From the NCBI GenBank assembly GCA_963775575.1, contig CAVZJG010000003.1, positions 186,001-250,000 of the forward strand: a stretch of DNA of 64,000 nucleotides. The letters are read 5' to 3'. Positions 25,933 to 35,434 of the stretch are shown here, piece by piece (position 1 is the stretch's first letter; every line of letters starts with the position of its first letter). Both the position numbers and the translations under genes were made by a program. Under the pieces are notes generated by a model. It was not told where the DNA came from and made no database searches. It worked only from the letters and a program-made list of their open reading frames with translations. The stretch comes from Roseiarcus sp963775575 (GTDB lineage: Bacteria > Pseudomonadota > Alphaproteobacteria > Rhizobiales > Beijerinckiaceae).

Positions 25933-27147
25933 GTGGAACAGAGAATGGCGCCCGAAGCCCGCGGTCCTGACGGAGCGATGTGCATGAGGCCCGAAGTCGA
26001 CGAAATCGCCTCGCTGACCGCCGAGATCGAGACCACTGCCCACGTCGGCCGGCGCAATCGCCTGATAACGCGGCAAGGCCACGCCTTCGACGCCATCGAC
26101 GCCGGCCCCGACCGTCTCGCCTTGCTCAGCGCCCTGCTCTCCCATCCCCAGCCTGCGGTGCGCATGGCGGCGGCGTGGCGTTGCGGCTGGGGGCGGGTCC
26201 TGACGGAGGAGGCCGAGCGCGCGGCGACCGAGCTCGCCGAACGGCCGAGCGCGATCGGCCAACGCGCCCGACATTGGCTCGACAGCCGCGCGCGCATGGC
26301 GACCTATCGGTGGGAAGCGCCGCCCCCGAGGACGCTGAGCTACGATCCCCCGCCGCCCGCATGCTCGCCCGAGGCGGCGGAGGAGCGGATCGCGCGCTCG
26401 GTCTCGAAAGCGCGCGCCCGTGCGCTCCTGCCGCTGCTGCGGCGGACGATCCGCATTTGGCCGCGCGCCCGCGGCGACGATCCGCGCGCCTCCGGCTTCG
26501 GCGGCCTGCCCGCGCTGCCGCCGGGTTATGTCTGGCCGGTCTTCGAAGACGAGCCGTTCCTCTTCCTCGCGCAGATCAATTGCGGCGAGGTCCACGCGGC
26601 GATCGGACCCAATCCGCTGCCCGAGCGCGGCCTTCTCCAATTCTACGGCGATCACGACGAGGTCACCGGCTGCGGCCCGGTCGGATCGTCGGCCGTGCTC
26701 TATTTTCCCGATTCGAGCGCGCTGCGGCCGGCGCCTGTTCCGATCCGGGATTTCCTCGAACTGCCGCGTTGCGGCCTCGATTTCTACGAAACGGTCCAAC
26801 TGCCCGATCCGTCGAGCGAGGCGATCGCCGGCCTGCACCTCTCCGACGCCGAGCGGGACGCTTATCGCAAGCTCAGGCGCGAGCTGGCGGCGCCCGGCGG
26901 CGCCGGGCCGAAGGACGACCGCCAGAGCCAGATTCTCGGTTGGCCCGACCTGATCCAGCGCGACCTCGGCGCCGACTGCGGCGCGCCCGACGCCGGCTGG
27001 TCGCTGCTGCTCCAGATCGGCTGGTATCACAACGGCGCTCGCCGCCAATCCTGGGGCCCCGGCGGCCTGGTCTATTTCATCTTGGGCCAGCGGGAGATCG
27101 AAGAAGCCCGCTTCGACCTCGCGGCGATGGAGATGCAGTCCTCGTAG
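25933..27147 (+). CDS. DUF2019-DUF1963 fusion protein
   Basis: A 404-residue cytoplasmic protein with two parts. Residues about 20-115 resemble DUF2019 (ALLSHPQPAVRMAAAW, a HEAT-like helical pair). Residues about 170-400 form a DUF1963/YwqG-type domain: FGGLPALPPGYVWP, FLFLAQINCGEV, ERGLLQFYGD, then LQIGWYH and GGLVYFILGQREIEE. No enzymatic function is known for either family. The GTG at 25933 has GAGGA upstream; an ATG at 25984 with GGAG is an equally good start and would remove 17 residues. Confidence 0.85.
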   Translation: MEQRMAPEARGPDGAMCMRPEVDEIASLTAEIETTAHVGRRNRLITRQGHAFDAIDAGPDRLALLSALLSHPQPAVRMAAAWRCGWGRVLTEEAERAATELAERPSAIGQRARHWLDSRARMATYRWEAPPPRTLSYDPPPPACSPEAAEERIARSVSKARARALLPLLRRTIRIWPRARGDDPRASGFGGLPALPPGYVWPVFEDEPFLFLAQINCGEVHAAIGPNPLPERGLLQFYGDHDEVTGCGPVGSSAVLYFPDSSALRPAPVPIRDFLELPRCGLDFYETVQLPDPSSEAIAGLHLSDAERDAYRKLRRELAAPGGAGPKDDRQSQILGWPDLIQRDLGADCGAPDAGWSLLLQIGWYHNGARRQSWGPGGLVYFILGQREIEEARFDLAAMEMQSS

Positions 27148-27222
27148 CAGGCCCCCGGCGCGCCCTTGACGGCGCCGGCTTTGTCGGCTCTTTGGCGTCG
27201 GCGCGGGCTGCGGGAGGCGGAT

Positions 27223-27579
27223 ATGGGTTTTCGACAAGCGATCGCTGCTTGTTTTTCCAAATACGCCGACTTTCACGGCCGCGCGGCGCGGCCGGAATAT
27301 TGGTGGTTCGCGCTCTTCAACGCCTTGGCCAGCATCCTCGCCTCGATCGTCGACAAGGACGTCATCGGCTATCCAGTGCTTCAAGTGATTGTCGGGCTCG
27401 CTCTCATCATCCCGGCCGTCGCCGTCGGCGTCAGGCGGCTGCACGACACCGATCGCTCCGGCTGGTGGCTCCTCGTCGCCGTCGTCCCGCTGATCGGCGG
27501 CGTCGCGCTGCTGATCTGGTTCTGCCTCCGAGGCGCGGCGGGAGACAATCGCTTCGGCGCGGCGCCGAGCGCGGCGTAG
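27223..27579 (+). CDS. DUF805 inner-membrane protein
   Basis: A 118-residue membrane protein of the DUF805 (YhaH) family: FSKYADFHGRAARPEYWWF at the N-terminus, then three hydrophobic segments and the conserved loop VGVRRLHDTDRSGWW (about residues 68-82), ending GDNRFG. The ATG at 27223 has GGGAGG upstream; the in-frame extension before it is not family-like. An IS5 remnant abuts its 3' end at once, and the stop is intact. Function unknown. Confidence 0.93.
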   Translation: MGFRQAIAACFSKYADFHGRAARPEYWWFALFNALASILASIVDKDVIGYPVLQVIVGLALIIPAVAVGVRRLHDTDRSGWWLLVAVVPLIGGVALLIWFCLRGAAGDNRFGAAPSAA

Positions 27580-27584
27580 CGGCG

Positions 27585-28011
27585 AACGGCCGATCGCCTG
27601 ATTTTTCTCCCCCTTTTCCGCCCGCCGCCGAGCGATGGGCTTTCACCGCGCTGGAGTCGATCAGAACCTCGGCCGGCGGGCCGGCGGCTTGGGCGAGCGC
27701 CTGGAACAACGTGACCCACACGCCTTTGGCCGCCCACCGCACAAAGCGATTGTAGAGCGTCTTCTTCGGCCCATAATCGCGCGGCGCGTCGACCCAACGA
27801 CCGCCCGATTTCAGCACATGAACGATCCCGCTGATCACCCGCCGGTCGTCGACGCGCGCCTTGCCCCGCGTATCCCTCGGAAGATGAGGCGCGATCTTCG
27901 AAAACTGCTCGTCCGTCAGCCAGAAGAGGTCCTGATTCATCGGCGCTTCCTTTCACAAGCCGTGAATCACAAACCCTCGTTCATGCCAACCATTTTATGG
28001 GTCCGGACCCT
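27585..28011 (-). mobile_element. IS5-family (IS427-like) element, 3' part lost
   Basis: The transposase start at 27940 (MNQDLFWLTDEQFSKIAPHL) and the following DDRRVISGIVHVLKSGGRW and FQALAQAAGPP are typical of IS5 transposases, up to KAHRSAAGGKGGEK, the usual frame-change site. After the translated trace of NQAIGRS in another frame the element stops at about 27585, so the catalytic half and one terminal repeat are missing. The other end is the GGGTCCGGACCC palindrome at about 28000-28011. The remnant lies between the DUF805 stop and the 3' end of the PMT gene and harms neither. Confidence 0.85.
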
Positions 28012-28042
28012 AGCTCGCGAACCGCGGCTGCAAGGCTTGTCT

Positions 28043-29389
28043 TCACCGCCACGAATCGAACCAGATGCGCTGGGAAAAGCCGCTCGGGCCGACGGGGAAC
28101 TGCGCCGAGAGCACCGGCAGGTAGAAGACGAACGTCAGCCCCGCCGCGACGAGAAAGCCGAGCGCCAGCCCAATTCCCAGCCGCGAGCCGCCGCGAAAGA
28201 AGACGAGCGCCAGCGCCGGCCCCAGGCAAAGCAGCGAGGGAAAGTAATAATAGAAGAATTCCAGCCCCTTCGGATTGATCGCCCACGGCAGATATTGCGC
28301 GAAGAAGCCGACCGTGACGATCATCGCGTCGACTTCGCGGCGGACGATCCAGCGCCACGCGGCGACGAGGATCGCCGCCTCGCCGGCGTAGAAGACCAGC
28401 GGGTTGGCGAGCGCGACGATCGCCTGCGCCGGAACCTGCGCGCTCCACGCCGAGGCGTGCGGGCCTGCGACATGGAAGAGATACCACACCGGGCGCGTCA
28501 TCGCCGGCCATTGCAGCCACAGGCTCGAATAGGGGTGCGTCGCCGAACTGCCGGTCATGATCGCGATCATGCGCCGCTGCGCGGCGAAGAATTCGAGGAC
28601 CGAGCCCTCGTGAACGAGTTGCGGCAGATAGGCGGCGAAGTAGACCAGCAGCGGCGCCGCGACCAGGGCGAGGAACGTGTTCGCCGGGGTCAGCGCCGCC
28701 CAGGCGTCGGGGGCGAAGAAATTCGTCTCCTCGGCGCCGTCGAAGCGCGCGCGCCACAGCTTGAGCAGCCCGATCAGCAGGCGCACCGCCAGGATGCCGC
28801 CGAGCAGGAACAAGCCCGACATTTTGCACGCGCTCGCCAGGCCCAGGCAGACGCCCATCAGCATCGCGTAGCCGAGCGACTTCGCCGGCGATTTCCTCTC
28901 CTTCAGGCTCAGGGTGAAGAACGCCAGCGCGAAGGCGCAGAACGCCATCAGGAAGATGTCGAGCATGGCGATGCGCGCCTGGACGTAGACGATCGAATCG
29001 AACAGCGTGATCGCGCTCGCCCACAGCGCCTGGCCGAGATCGCGCAACAGCGCGTAGGACCAGATCAGCACGCCGACCAGCGTCAGCGATCCGAACAGCG
29101 CGCTCATCGCGCGCCAGCCGACCGGATTGTCGCCGAAGACGCGCATGCCGCCGGCGATCATCAGCTTGCCGAGCGGAGGATGCTCCTGGTGCATCATCGC
29201 GCCCGACTTGATCAACGCGCGGGCGGTCGGCACGTACCAGGTCTCGTCGAAATAGACGTCGCGCGCGGCGCCGAGGCCCCAGACGAACAGCCCGAGCGAG
29301 CCGAGCAAGACCACGGCGCAGGAAAGCGCGAGGGCGGCGCGCGGGCCGACGCACGGGCCTTGCGGGGCTTGCGAAGCGTTCGCGCTCAT
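28043..29389 (-). CDS. Dolichyl-phosphate-mannose-protein mannosyltransferase family (GT39/PMT)
   Basis: A 448-residue integral membrane glycosyltransferase with about 10 hydrophobic helices. The first periplasmic loop contains the catalytic acidic pair YFDETWY (about residues 46-52) and HQEHPPLGKLMIAGGMRVFG, both typical of PMT enzymes, and a later LxxK-rich segment with SACKMSGLF. It would transfer a sugar from a polyprenyl phosphate donor to a protein or lipid acceptor; the acceptor is not evident. The IS5 remnant follows 31 bases after the stop. Confidence 0.88.
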   Translation of the reverse strand: MSANASQAPQGPCVGPRAALALSCAVVLLGSLGLFVWGLGAARDVYFDETWYVPTARALIKSGAMMHQEHPPLGKLMIAGGMRVFGDNPVGWRAMSALFGSLTLVGVLIWSYALLRDLGQALWASAITLFDSIVYVQARIAMLDIFLMAFCAFALAFFTLSLKERKSPAKSLGYAMLMGVCLGLASACKMSGLFLLGGILAVRLLIGLLKLWRARFDGAEETNFFAPDAWAALTPANTFLALVAAPLLVYFAAYLPQLVHEGSVLEFFAAQRRMIAIMTGSSATHPYSSLWLQWPAMTRPVWYLFHVAGPHASAWSAQVPAQAIVALANPLVFYAGEAAILVAAWRWIVRREVDAMIVTVGFFAQYLPWAINPKGLEFFYYYFPSLLCLGPALALVFFRGGSRLGIGLALGFLVAAGLTFVFYLPVLSAQFPVGPSGFSQRIWFDSWR

Positions 29390-29612
29390 GTCCTGCCCTC
29401 GTCGTCGCCCTGGCGATCATGCCCTGCCCGGCCGGCCGCCGCAATCTTCGGCGGAATACGGGCGGCCTTGCGCTCGCGGCGCCGCCGAACTCGGCCTATA
29501 TTCCGTCCGAGGAGCGCTTTCTCGCCGAACGCTTCGGCGCTCGCGGCGTCGGCGCTAATGATGTGGCCGGGTCGCCAAGACCCGGCGTCGGAATTCAAGA
29601 AGGAGCATCAGG

Positions 29613-30533
29613 ATGAGGAAACCCAATTCCCTGCCGACGCTGATCTTCGTCGTCATCGTCGCCGTCGGCCTGGCCCTGGCCTATGAGACGGCCGCGCCGC
29701 CCGATTTCCGTCTGAGCGCCTGGATCGTCGTCGTGACGTTGCTCATCGCCTTCATCGTCGCCTATTCGATCAAGATCGCCGATCAATGGGAGCGGGTGGT
29801 GGTGCTGCGCCTCGGGCGTTTCCGCTCGCTCGAGGGGCCGGGCCTGTTCTTGATCATTCCGATCATCGAGACCGTCCCCTACTGGATCGACACCCGCGTG
29901 CTCACCAGCGCCTTCAAGGCGGAAAAGACCCTGACCAAGGACACGGTGCCGGTCGACGTCGACGCGGTTCTGTTTTGGAAGGTGATCGACCCGAAGAAGG
30001 CGGCGCTCGACGTCGCCGACTACAACGGGGCGATCAACTGGGCGGCGCAGACCGCGCTGCGCGACGTCATCGGCAAGACCATGCTCGCCGACATGCTGGA
30101 GGGACGGGATAAGATCAGCGCCGATCTGCAGAAGATCATCGACGAGCGCACCGAGCCCTGGGAAATCAACGTCATCTCCGTCGAGGTCAAGGACGTGCTG
30201 ATCCCGCCGGCCCTGCAAGACGCGATGTCGATGCAGGCGCAGGCCGAGCGCGAGCGGCAGGCGCGCGTCATCCTCGGCGACTCCGAGCGCCAGGTGGCGG
30301 AGAAATTCGCCGAAGCGGCGAAGACCTACGCCGACAACCCGACCGCCTTCCATTTGCGTGCGATGAACATGCTTTACGAGGGGCTGAAGCGCGACAACGC
30401 CACCATCGTCATCGTGCCGAGCACCGCGGTCGATACGATGCAGCTCGGCGCCACGGTGGCGAGCTTGAGCACGATGGCCGCGGCGATGGGCAAAGCCGTT
30501 CCGCCCTTGCCCGCGGCGCCGTCCGGCGGGTGA
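29613..30533 (+). CDS. Slipin (SPFH/band 7 membrane protein)
   Basis: A 306-residue stomatin-like protein. Two hydrophobic segments (about residues 8-24 and 34-54) form a membrane anchor. The SPFH domain follows, with ERVVVLRLGRFRSLEGPGLF, TLTKDTVPVDVDAVLFW and AQTALRDVIGKTMLADML, then a coiled-coil part rich in AQAERERQAR. Such proteins organise membrane microdomains; many are paired with an NfeD protein, but none is found here. The ATG at 29613 has AGGAG upstream. Confidence 0.92.
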   Translation: MRKPNSLPTLIFVVIVAVGLALAYETAAPPDFRLSAWIVVVTLLIAFIVAYSIKIADQWERVVVLRLGRFRSLEGPGLFLIIPIIETVPYWIDTRVLTSAFKAEKTLTKDTVPVDVDAVLFWKVIDPKKAALDVADYNGAINWAAQTALRDVIGKTMLADMLEGRDKISADLQKIIDERTEPWEINVISVEVKDVLIPPALQDAMSMQAQAERERQARVILGDSERQVAEKFAEAAKTYADNPTAFHLRAMNMLYEGLKRDNATIVIVPSTAVDTMQLGATVASLSTMAAAMGKAVPPLPAAPSGG

Positions 30534-30558
30534 GCGGCGCTAGAGGCCGGAATGAGAT

Positions 30559-31272
30559 TCAGCGGTTGACGACTTCCTCGACCCAAGCCGGAACCGCTTC
30601 GCTGGCCGGCCCGTATCGGCGTTCGTCGAAGAGTTCGGCGTTGTCAGCCAACTCGAGGTTGATCTCGCAGGTCGCGATCCCCATCGCCCTCGCCTCGGCG
30701 ACGAACCCCGCGGCCGGATAGACCGCGCCCGATGTGCCGATGGCGACGAACAGGTCGGAACGCCGGAGCGCCCGCTCGATGTCGTCGATGTAGAGCGGCG
30801 TCTCGCCAAACCATACGACGTGCGGCCGCAATCCGCCGGCGCGGCCGCAACGGGGACAGACATCGGCGGTTTTGAGGTCGTCGAGCCAATCGCTGACCCC
30901 GCCGCAGAGCTCGCAGCGCGCCTTCAACAGCTCGCCGTGCATATGGATGACGCCGCGAGACCCGGCTCGCTCGTGGAGGTTGTCGATGTTTTGCGTCACC
31001 AGCGCCAAAGCGCCGCCGCGTTCGGACAGCGCCGCCCCGAGCCGCGCCAGCGCGAAATGCGCGGCGTTGGGCATGGCGCCGCGCATGTTGCGCCGTCGCT
31101 GATCATAAAAGGCGAGAACGGTCGCGGGGTCGCTCTCAAAGGCTTCAATGCTCGCAAGCTTCATCGGATCGAAGCGCGCCCAAATCCCCTCGCCCTTCTT
31201 GTCTCGGAACGTGCCAAGGCCGCTCTCGGCCGAAACGCCGGCGCCGGTAAGGACGAAGATGTTGCGGATCAT
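30559..31272 (-). CDS. cobB: NAD-dependent protein deacylase (sirtuin, CobB-like)
   Basis: A 237-residue class III-type sirtuin. It shows GAGVSAESGLGTFR (NAD binding, residues about 9-22), TQNIDNLHERAG with the HMHGE catalytic histidine, a zinc site of two CxxC pairs (CELC and CPRC), and GTSGAVYPAA. The Y and R of AFYDQRRR match the pair that lets SIRT5-type enzymes accept succinyl or malonyl lysine, so desuccinylation is possible besides deacetylation. It is convergent with the slipin gene, with only 25 bases between stops. Confidence 0.92.
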   Translation of the reverse strand: MIRNIFVLTGAGVSAESGLGTFRDKKGEGIWARFDPMKLASIEAFESDPATVLAFYDQRRRNMRGAMPNAAHFALARLGAALSERGGALALVTQNIDNLHERAGSRGVIHMHGELLKARCELCGGVSDWLDDLKTADVCPRCGRAGGLRPHVVWFGETPLYIDDIERALRRSDLFVAIGTSGAVYPAAGFVAEARAMGIATCEINLELADNAELFDERRYGPASEAVPAWVEEVVNR

Positions 31273-31549
31273 ACCCCTTGGTCTCCAGTACGGCGCACTT
31301 CGCCTGCGCGGTCGGCGCATCGGCGCCCGTTCGCGCCCGATGTTGGCGAACCGGGCGGCGGCGGCCGATCTCAAGTCAGCGACAAGCGCCGAAGGTCGAC
31401 CCTCTCATGACAAAGTCATTCGAGACGATGCGCCGCCGATCGGCATTGTAGGTCACTGACAACGGCGATCGGAATGCGGTCATTTTTCGCAGCGGGTCGC
31501 CGCCGCCGATCTTCAGTCCGCTCGCGCGCCGAGCGGCGCCTACGCGTTG

Positions 31550-32494
31550 TCACTTCTTGGGGAACTCCAGCCCCATCGCGCGGTAGCGGTCGGGATCGTC
31601 GAGCCAGCCCTCGCGCACCTTGACGAACAGGAAAAGATGCACCGGCGTCTCGTTGGCCTCGGCGATGTCCTTGCGCGCGGCGGCGCCGATCGCCTTGATC
31701 GTGCGTCCGCCCTCGCCGATGACGATCTTCTTGTGGCTGTCGCGCGTGACGTAGATCGTCTGCTCGATGCGCGCCGAGCCGTCGGGCAAATCCTTCCACG
31801 ACTCGGTCTCGACCGTCGTCTGGTAGGGCAATTCGTCGTGCAGGCGCTCGAACAGCTTTTCCCGGGTGATCTCGGCGGCGAGCGAGCGCATCGGCGCGTC
31901 GGCGATCTGATCTTCCGGATAGAGCCACGGCCCCGGCGGCATCGCCGCCGCGAGCGTTGCGCGCAGCCGCTCGAGGCCGTCGCCGGTCGCCGCGCTGACC
32001 ATGAAGGTCGCGTCGAATTTCAGCGCCGCGTCGAACTTGGCGGCGAGCGCCAGCAGCGAAGCGCGTTCGACCAGATCGATCTTATTGACGACGAGGAATT
32101 TCGGCGCGCGGCGCTCGCTCACGGCCGTGAGGATGGCCCGCGTCGGCTCGCTCAATTCGGCGTTCGGCGCGGCGAGCCCCGCCTTGCCCGCGGCGAGAAG
32201 CTCCTGGCGCGCGTCGATCAGCAGCGCCAGCGCGTCGGCGTCGCCCGCCGCGCCCCACGCCGAGGCGAGCATCGCCCGATCGAGCCGGCGCTTAGGCGCG
32301 AATAATCCCGGCGTGTCGACGAACACGATCTGCGCCAAGCCCTCGACGACGATGCCGCGCACCAGGGCGCGCGTCGTCTGCGCCTTGCGCGAGACGATGG
32401 AGACCTTGGCGCCGACGAGCGCGTTGAGCAGCGTCGACTTGCCGGCGTTCGGCGCGCCGAGGAGCGCTACGAAGCCGCATCGGGCGCCGTTCAT
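31550..32494 (-). CDS. era: GTPase Era
   Basis: Essential ribosome-assembly GTPase that binds the 3' end of 16S rRNA. The 314 residues contain G1 GAPNAGKST, G2 QTTR, G3 DTPGLF, G4 NKID, and a C-terminal KH domain with the GEGGRTIKAIG signature (about residue 265). The ATG at 32494 overlaps the rnc stop in an ATGA joint, confirming the conserved rnc-era order and co-translation. Confidence 0.97.
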   Translation of the reverse strand: MNGARCGFVALLGAPNAGKSTLLNALVGAKVSIVSRKAQTTRALVRGIVVEGLAQIVFVDTPGLFAPKRRLDRAMLASAWGAAGDADALALLIDARQELLAAGKAGLAAPNAELSEPTRAILTAVSERRAPKFLVVNKIDLVERASLLALAAKFDAALKFDATFMVSAATGDGLERLRATLAAAMPPGPWLYPEDQIADAPMRSLAAEITREKLFERLHDELPYQTTVETESWKDLPDGSARIEQTIYVTRDSHKKIVIGEGGRTIKAIGAAARKDIAEANETPVHLFLFVKVREGWLDDPDRYRAMGLEFPKK

Positions 32495-33192
32495 TTGCCG
32501 CTCCAGCGCGCCAGAAACGCCTGCGCGGCGGCTTGTTCGGCGGCGCGTTTGGAGCTCGCCTCGCCTTGTTCCGGCGCGTAGCCGTCGAGGACGACCTGCA
32601 TAATGAAGTGCGGCGCGTGGGCCGGGCCGCTGCGCGCGACTTCGACGTAGCGCGGCGCGGCCAACGCGCGCGCCTGCGCCCATTCCTGCACGGCGGTCTT
32701 GGCGTCGCGCTCGGGTTCGACGTCGGCGTCCATGCGCGCGCGCCAGCACCGCCTCACCAGCTCGCGCGCCGCCTCGAAGCCGGCGTCGACGAACACCGCG
32801 CCGATCAGGGATTCGCAGATGTCGGAGAGGATCGCCGCCTTCTTGCGGCCGCCGGCGCGCGCCTCGCCCTGCCCCATCGCGAGGTGCGGGCCGACGTCCC
32901 ACTCCTCGGCGACGGCGGCGCAGGTTTCGCGGCGCACCAGCTTGGCCAGGCGCATCGACAATTCGCCCTCGCTCGCCTGCGGATAGGCTTCATAGAGCAT
33001 CTGCGCGACGACGACGCCGAGCACGCGGTCGCCCAGGAACTCCAGCCGCTGATAGGATTGCGCCCGTCCGGAGCCGGCGGCGGCGGGCGCCGAGAGATGG
33101 GTCAGCGCGCGCGCGGCGAGATCGCGGTCGCGGAATTGGTGGCCGATCCTCGCCTCGAGCGCCGCAAACTCCGCTTTGGCCTTCTTGGTCAT
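32491..33192 (-). CDS. rnc: Ribonuclease III
   Basis: Double-strand-specific endoribonuclease that processes rRNA and other transcripts. The 233-residue product has the RNase III signature QRLEFLGDRVLGVVVA (about residues 44-59), the second catalytic acidic site in SDICESLIGAVFVDAG, and a C-terminal double-stranded RNA-binding domain ending SSKRAAEQAAAQAFL. The ATG at 33192 gives the family N-terminus. It is the first gene of the rnc-era pair and lies 258 bases downstream of lepB on the same strand, separated by repeat hairpins. Confidence 0.96.
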   Translation of the reverse strand: MTKKAKAEFAALEARIGHQFRDRDLAARALTHLSAPAAAGSGRAQSYQRLEFLGDRVLGVVVAQMLYEAYPQASEGELSMRLAKLVRRETCAAVAEEWDVGPHLAMGQGEARAGGRKKAAILSDICESLIGAVFVDAGFEAARELVRRCWRARMDADVEPERDAKTAVQEWAQARALAAPRYVEVARSGPAHAPHFIMQVVLDGYAPEQGEASSKRAAEQAAAQAFLARWSGK

Positions 33193-33253
33193 TTTCGACC
33201 GCCGACCGGGGCTGGCCGGCCAAGCTTCGCGTGAGATATCGGCGGCGAGAATT

Positions 33254-33440
33254 CCTTCCCCCCTTGCGGGGGAAGGTGGCCGCGCGAAGCGCGGCCGCGG
33301 ACGAATGCTGCGCATTCGCTTTGGGATGAGGGGTCGACGGACCGCGAGGCCCGGCACGGCGTCCGCTGATCTCGCGAATGTTTCAGCGACCCCTCATCCG
33401 TCGACCTCCGGCCGACACCTTCTCCCGCAAGGGGAGAAGG
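33254..33440. repeat. Pair of inverted intergenic repeat units
   Basis: Two units face each other between lepB and rnc. The left unit has hairpins CCTTCCCCCCTTGCGGGGGAAGG (split here as stem 33254-33276), GGCCGCGCGAAGCGCGGCC (33278-33296) and GATGAGGGGTCGAC (33325-33338). The right unit has CGACCCCTCATCCGTCGACC (33388-33407) and a CTTCTCCCGCAAGGGGAGAAG stem (33419-33439). A related unit lies after fba (7324-7363). They look like a genome-wide repeat family that may stop or stabilise transcripts. Confidence 0.7.
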
Positions 33441-33450
33441 AACGCGCGCC

Positions 33451-34257
33451 TCAATGCACGGCATGGAACATGCGGCTCCAGCGCACCGTCTCCGGCCAAC
33501 GCCAGAATTCCCAAGCCGGCGCGCCGTCGACCGAAAAGAAGATCACTTCGGCGCGGCCGATGAGATTGTCGAACGGCACGTAGCCGACGCCGCCTTTGTC
33601 CGGCGGCACGCGCGAGTCGCTGGAATTGTCGCGATTGTCGCCCATGAAGAAATATTCGCCGGGCGGCGCTACGTAGACGTCGGTGTTGGCGGTGTAGGGC
33701 AGCGGATTGGCGTCGCCCTCGATCTGGATGATCTCGTGCTTCACGCCGCCCGGCAGCGTCTCGAGATAATGGGGAACCTCCTCGGCCGCGCCAAAGCGCC
33801 CGGCCGTCCGGTAGGGCGGCAGCGGCTCGCGCTCGACGATCTGGCCATTGATGTAGAGTCGGTCCTTGATCATCTGGATCTTGTCGCCGGGCAGGCCGAT
33901 CAGGCGCTTGATGTAATCGGTCTCGCCGTCGCGCGGCAGCTTGAAGACGATGATGTCGCCGCGCTTGGGCTGTGAGGCGAAAAGGCGGCCGGGCATTGCG
34001 GCCGGCGCGAGGTCGAGAAATCCCGGCAGCGAAAAATGCGAATAGCCGTAGGAATATTTCGACACGAACAGATAATCGCCAACCAGCAGCGTCGGGATGA
34101 GCGAACCCGAGGGGATGTTGAACGGCTGAAACAGCAAGGTTCGCACCACCAGCGCGATGATCAGCGCCTCGACGATGACCTTGACCGTCTCCCACCAGCC
34201 CTCTTGCTTGGCGGCGGGCGCGTCGGCGGCCCTCTTGAGGGCGTTCGGTTCGCTCAT
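33451..34257 (-). CDS. lepB: Signal peptidase I
   Basis: Inner-membrane serine protease that removes signal peptides from exported proteins. The 268 residues show one membrane segment (about 22-43), the catalytic serine in FNIPSGSLIPTLL, the catalytic lysine in DYIKRLIGLPGD, and the late motif FMGDNRDNSSDSR (about residue 210). It lies upstream of rnc-era on the same strand, a common order in Hyphomicrobiales, separated by the paired repeats. Confidence 0.97.
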   Translation of the reverse strand: MSEPNALKRAADAPAAKQEGWWETVKVIVEALIIALVVRTLLFQPFNIPSGSLIPTLLVGDYLFVSKYSYGYSHFSLPGFLDLAPAAMPGRLFASQPKRGDIIVFKLPRDGETDYIKRLIGLPGDKIQMIKDRLYINGQIVEREPLPPYRTAGRFGAAEEVPHYLETLPGGVKHEIIQIEGDANPLPYTANTDVYVAPPGEYFFMGDNRDNSSDSRVPPDKGGVGYVPFDNLIGRAEVIFFSVDGAPAWEFWRWPETVRWSRMFHAVH

Positions 34258-34371
34258 GGAGAATTGCCTCTGTCAGCGACGACGGTTCGGCGCGCCGCGC
34301 GCGCGCCTTGCGCGATCCCTATACAAGTCCGCCGCCGGCGCGCCAAGCGCGCCCGCGGCGCCTCTCTTCAG

Positions 34372-34402
34372 ATGGAAAAGAGGCGGCGCGAAGGCCGCCT
34401 CC
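34372..34402 (-). terminator. Intrinsic terminator after the quinone oxidoreductase gene
   Basis: On the minus strand, GAGGCGGC and GCCGCCTC form a stem with loop CTTCGC, followed by TTTTCC. It lies 60 bases after the gene's stop codon. Confidence 0.55.
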
Positions 34403-34462
34403 CGGATTTTCGCTCCGACCCGCCCGAGGATCCCCTCGGGGCGCGACGCAGGCGCGGCCCGT

Positions 34463-35434
34463 TCAGGGGACGAGAATCGTCGAGCCCGTCGTCTGACGCG
34501 CCTCCAAGGCGGTGTGGACGCTCGCGGCTTCGGCGAGCGGCGCGCGCATGGCGACGCCGATCTTGACCTCGCCCGAGGAGACAGCGGCGAACAGATCGCG
34601 CGCCATTTTTTCGAGCCGCGCGCGCTCGGCCAGGAACGTGAACAGCGTCGGCCGGGTGGCGAACAGCGAGCCTTTTTGCGCCAGCAGCGCCAGATTGAAC
34701 GACTCGATGCCGCCCGAGGCCGATCCGTAGCTGGCGAACATGCCGAACGGCCTCAGGCAGTCGAGCGAAGCGGGGAAGGTCGCCTTGCCGACGCCGTCGT
34801 AGACGACGTGGCACTTGGCGCCCTTGGTGATTTCGCCGACCCGCACGGCGAAGTCCTCGTCGCGGTAGAGAATGACGTGCTTCGCGCCGGCTTTCTTGGC
34901 GAGCTTGGCCTTTTCCGCCGTGCCGACCGTGCCGATCACCGTCGCGCCGAGCGCCTTGCCCCATTGGCACAGAATCTGGCCGACGCCGCCGGCGGCCGCG
35001 TGCACCAGCATCGTGTCGCCTGCTTTCACGTGATAGGTCTGACGCAACAGAAATTGGGCGGTTAGGCCCTTGAGCATCATCGCCGCGGCCGCCTCGAACG
35101 CAATCGCCTTGGGCAATTTCACCAGGTGCTTGACGTCGACGTTGCGCTCCTCGGCGTAGGAGCCGAGGGTGGAAACATAGGCGACGCGGTCGCCGGGCTT
35201 GAAGTCCTTGACGCCCTTGCCGACCGCGACGACCTCGCCGGCGCCCTCGTTGCCGGGCGTGAAGGGCCGCGGCGGCGGCGGATAGAAGCCGGAGCGATAA
35301 TAGACGTCGAGATAATTGACGCCGATGGCGCGTTGGCGCACCCGCGCTTCGCCGCGTTGCGGCGGCGCGATCTCGATGTCCTCGAGGCGCATCACGTCGG
35401 GCGCCCCGGTCTGGTGGATGCGAATGGCGCGCAT
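34463..35434 (-). CDS. NADPH:quinone oxidoreductase (zeta-crystallin type)
   Basis: A 323-residue medium-chain dehydrogenase/reductase without catalytic zinc: GVNYLDVYYRSGFY, the substrate-domain block FTPGNEGAGEVVAVG (about 62-76), and the NADPH-binding Rossmann motif HAAAGGVGQILCQW (about 145). It reduces quinones with NADPH in known homologues. The ATG at 35434 begins the family N-terminus; upstream frame is arginine- and cysteine-rich noise. It is monocistronic. Confidence 0.93.
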   Translation of the reverse strand: MRAIRIHQTGAPDVMRLEDIEIAPPQRGEARVRQRAIGVNYLDVYYRSGFYPPPPRPFTPGNEGAGEVVAVGKGVKDFKPGDRVAYVSTLGSYAEERNVDVKHLVKLPKAIAFEAAAAMMLKGLTAQFLLRQTYHVKAGDTMLVHAAAGGVGQILCQWGKALGATVIGTVGTAEKAKLAKKAGAKHVILYRDEDFAVRVGEITKGAKCHVVYDGVGKATFPASLDCLRPFGMFASYGSASGGIESFNLALLAQKGSLFATRPTLFTFLAERARLEKMARDLFAAVSSGEVKIGVAMRAPLAEAASVHTALEARQTTGSTILVP

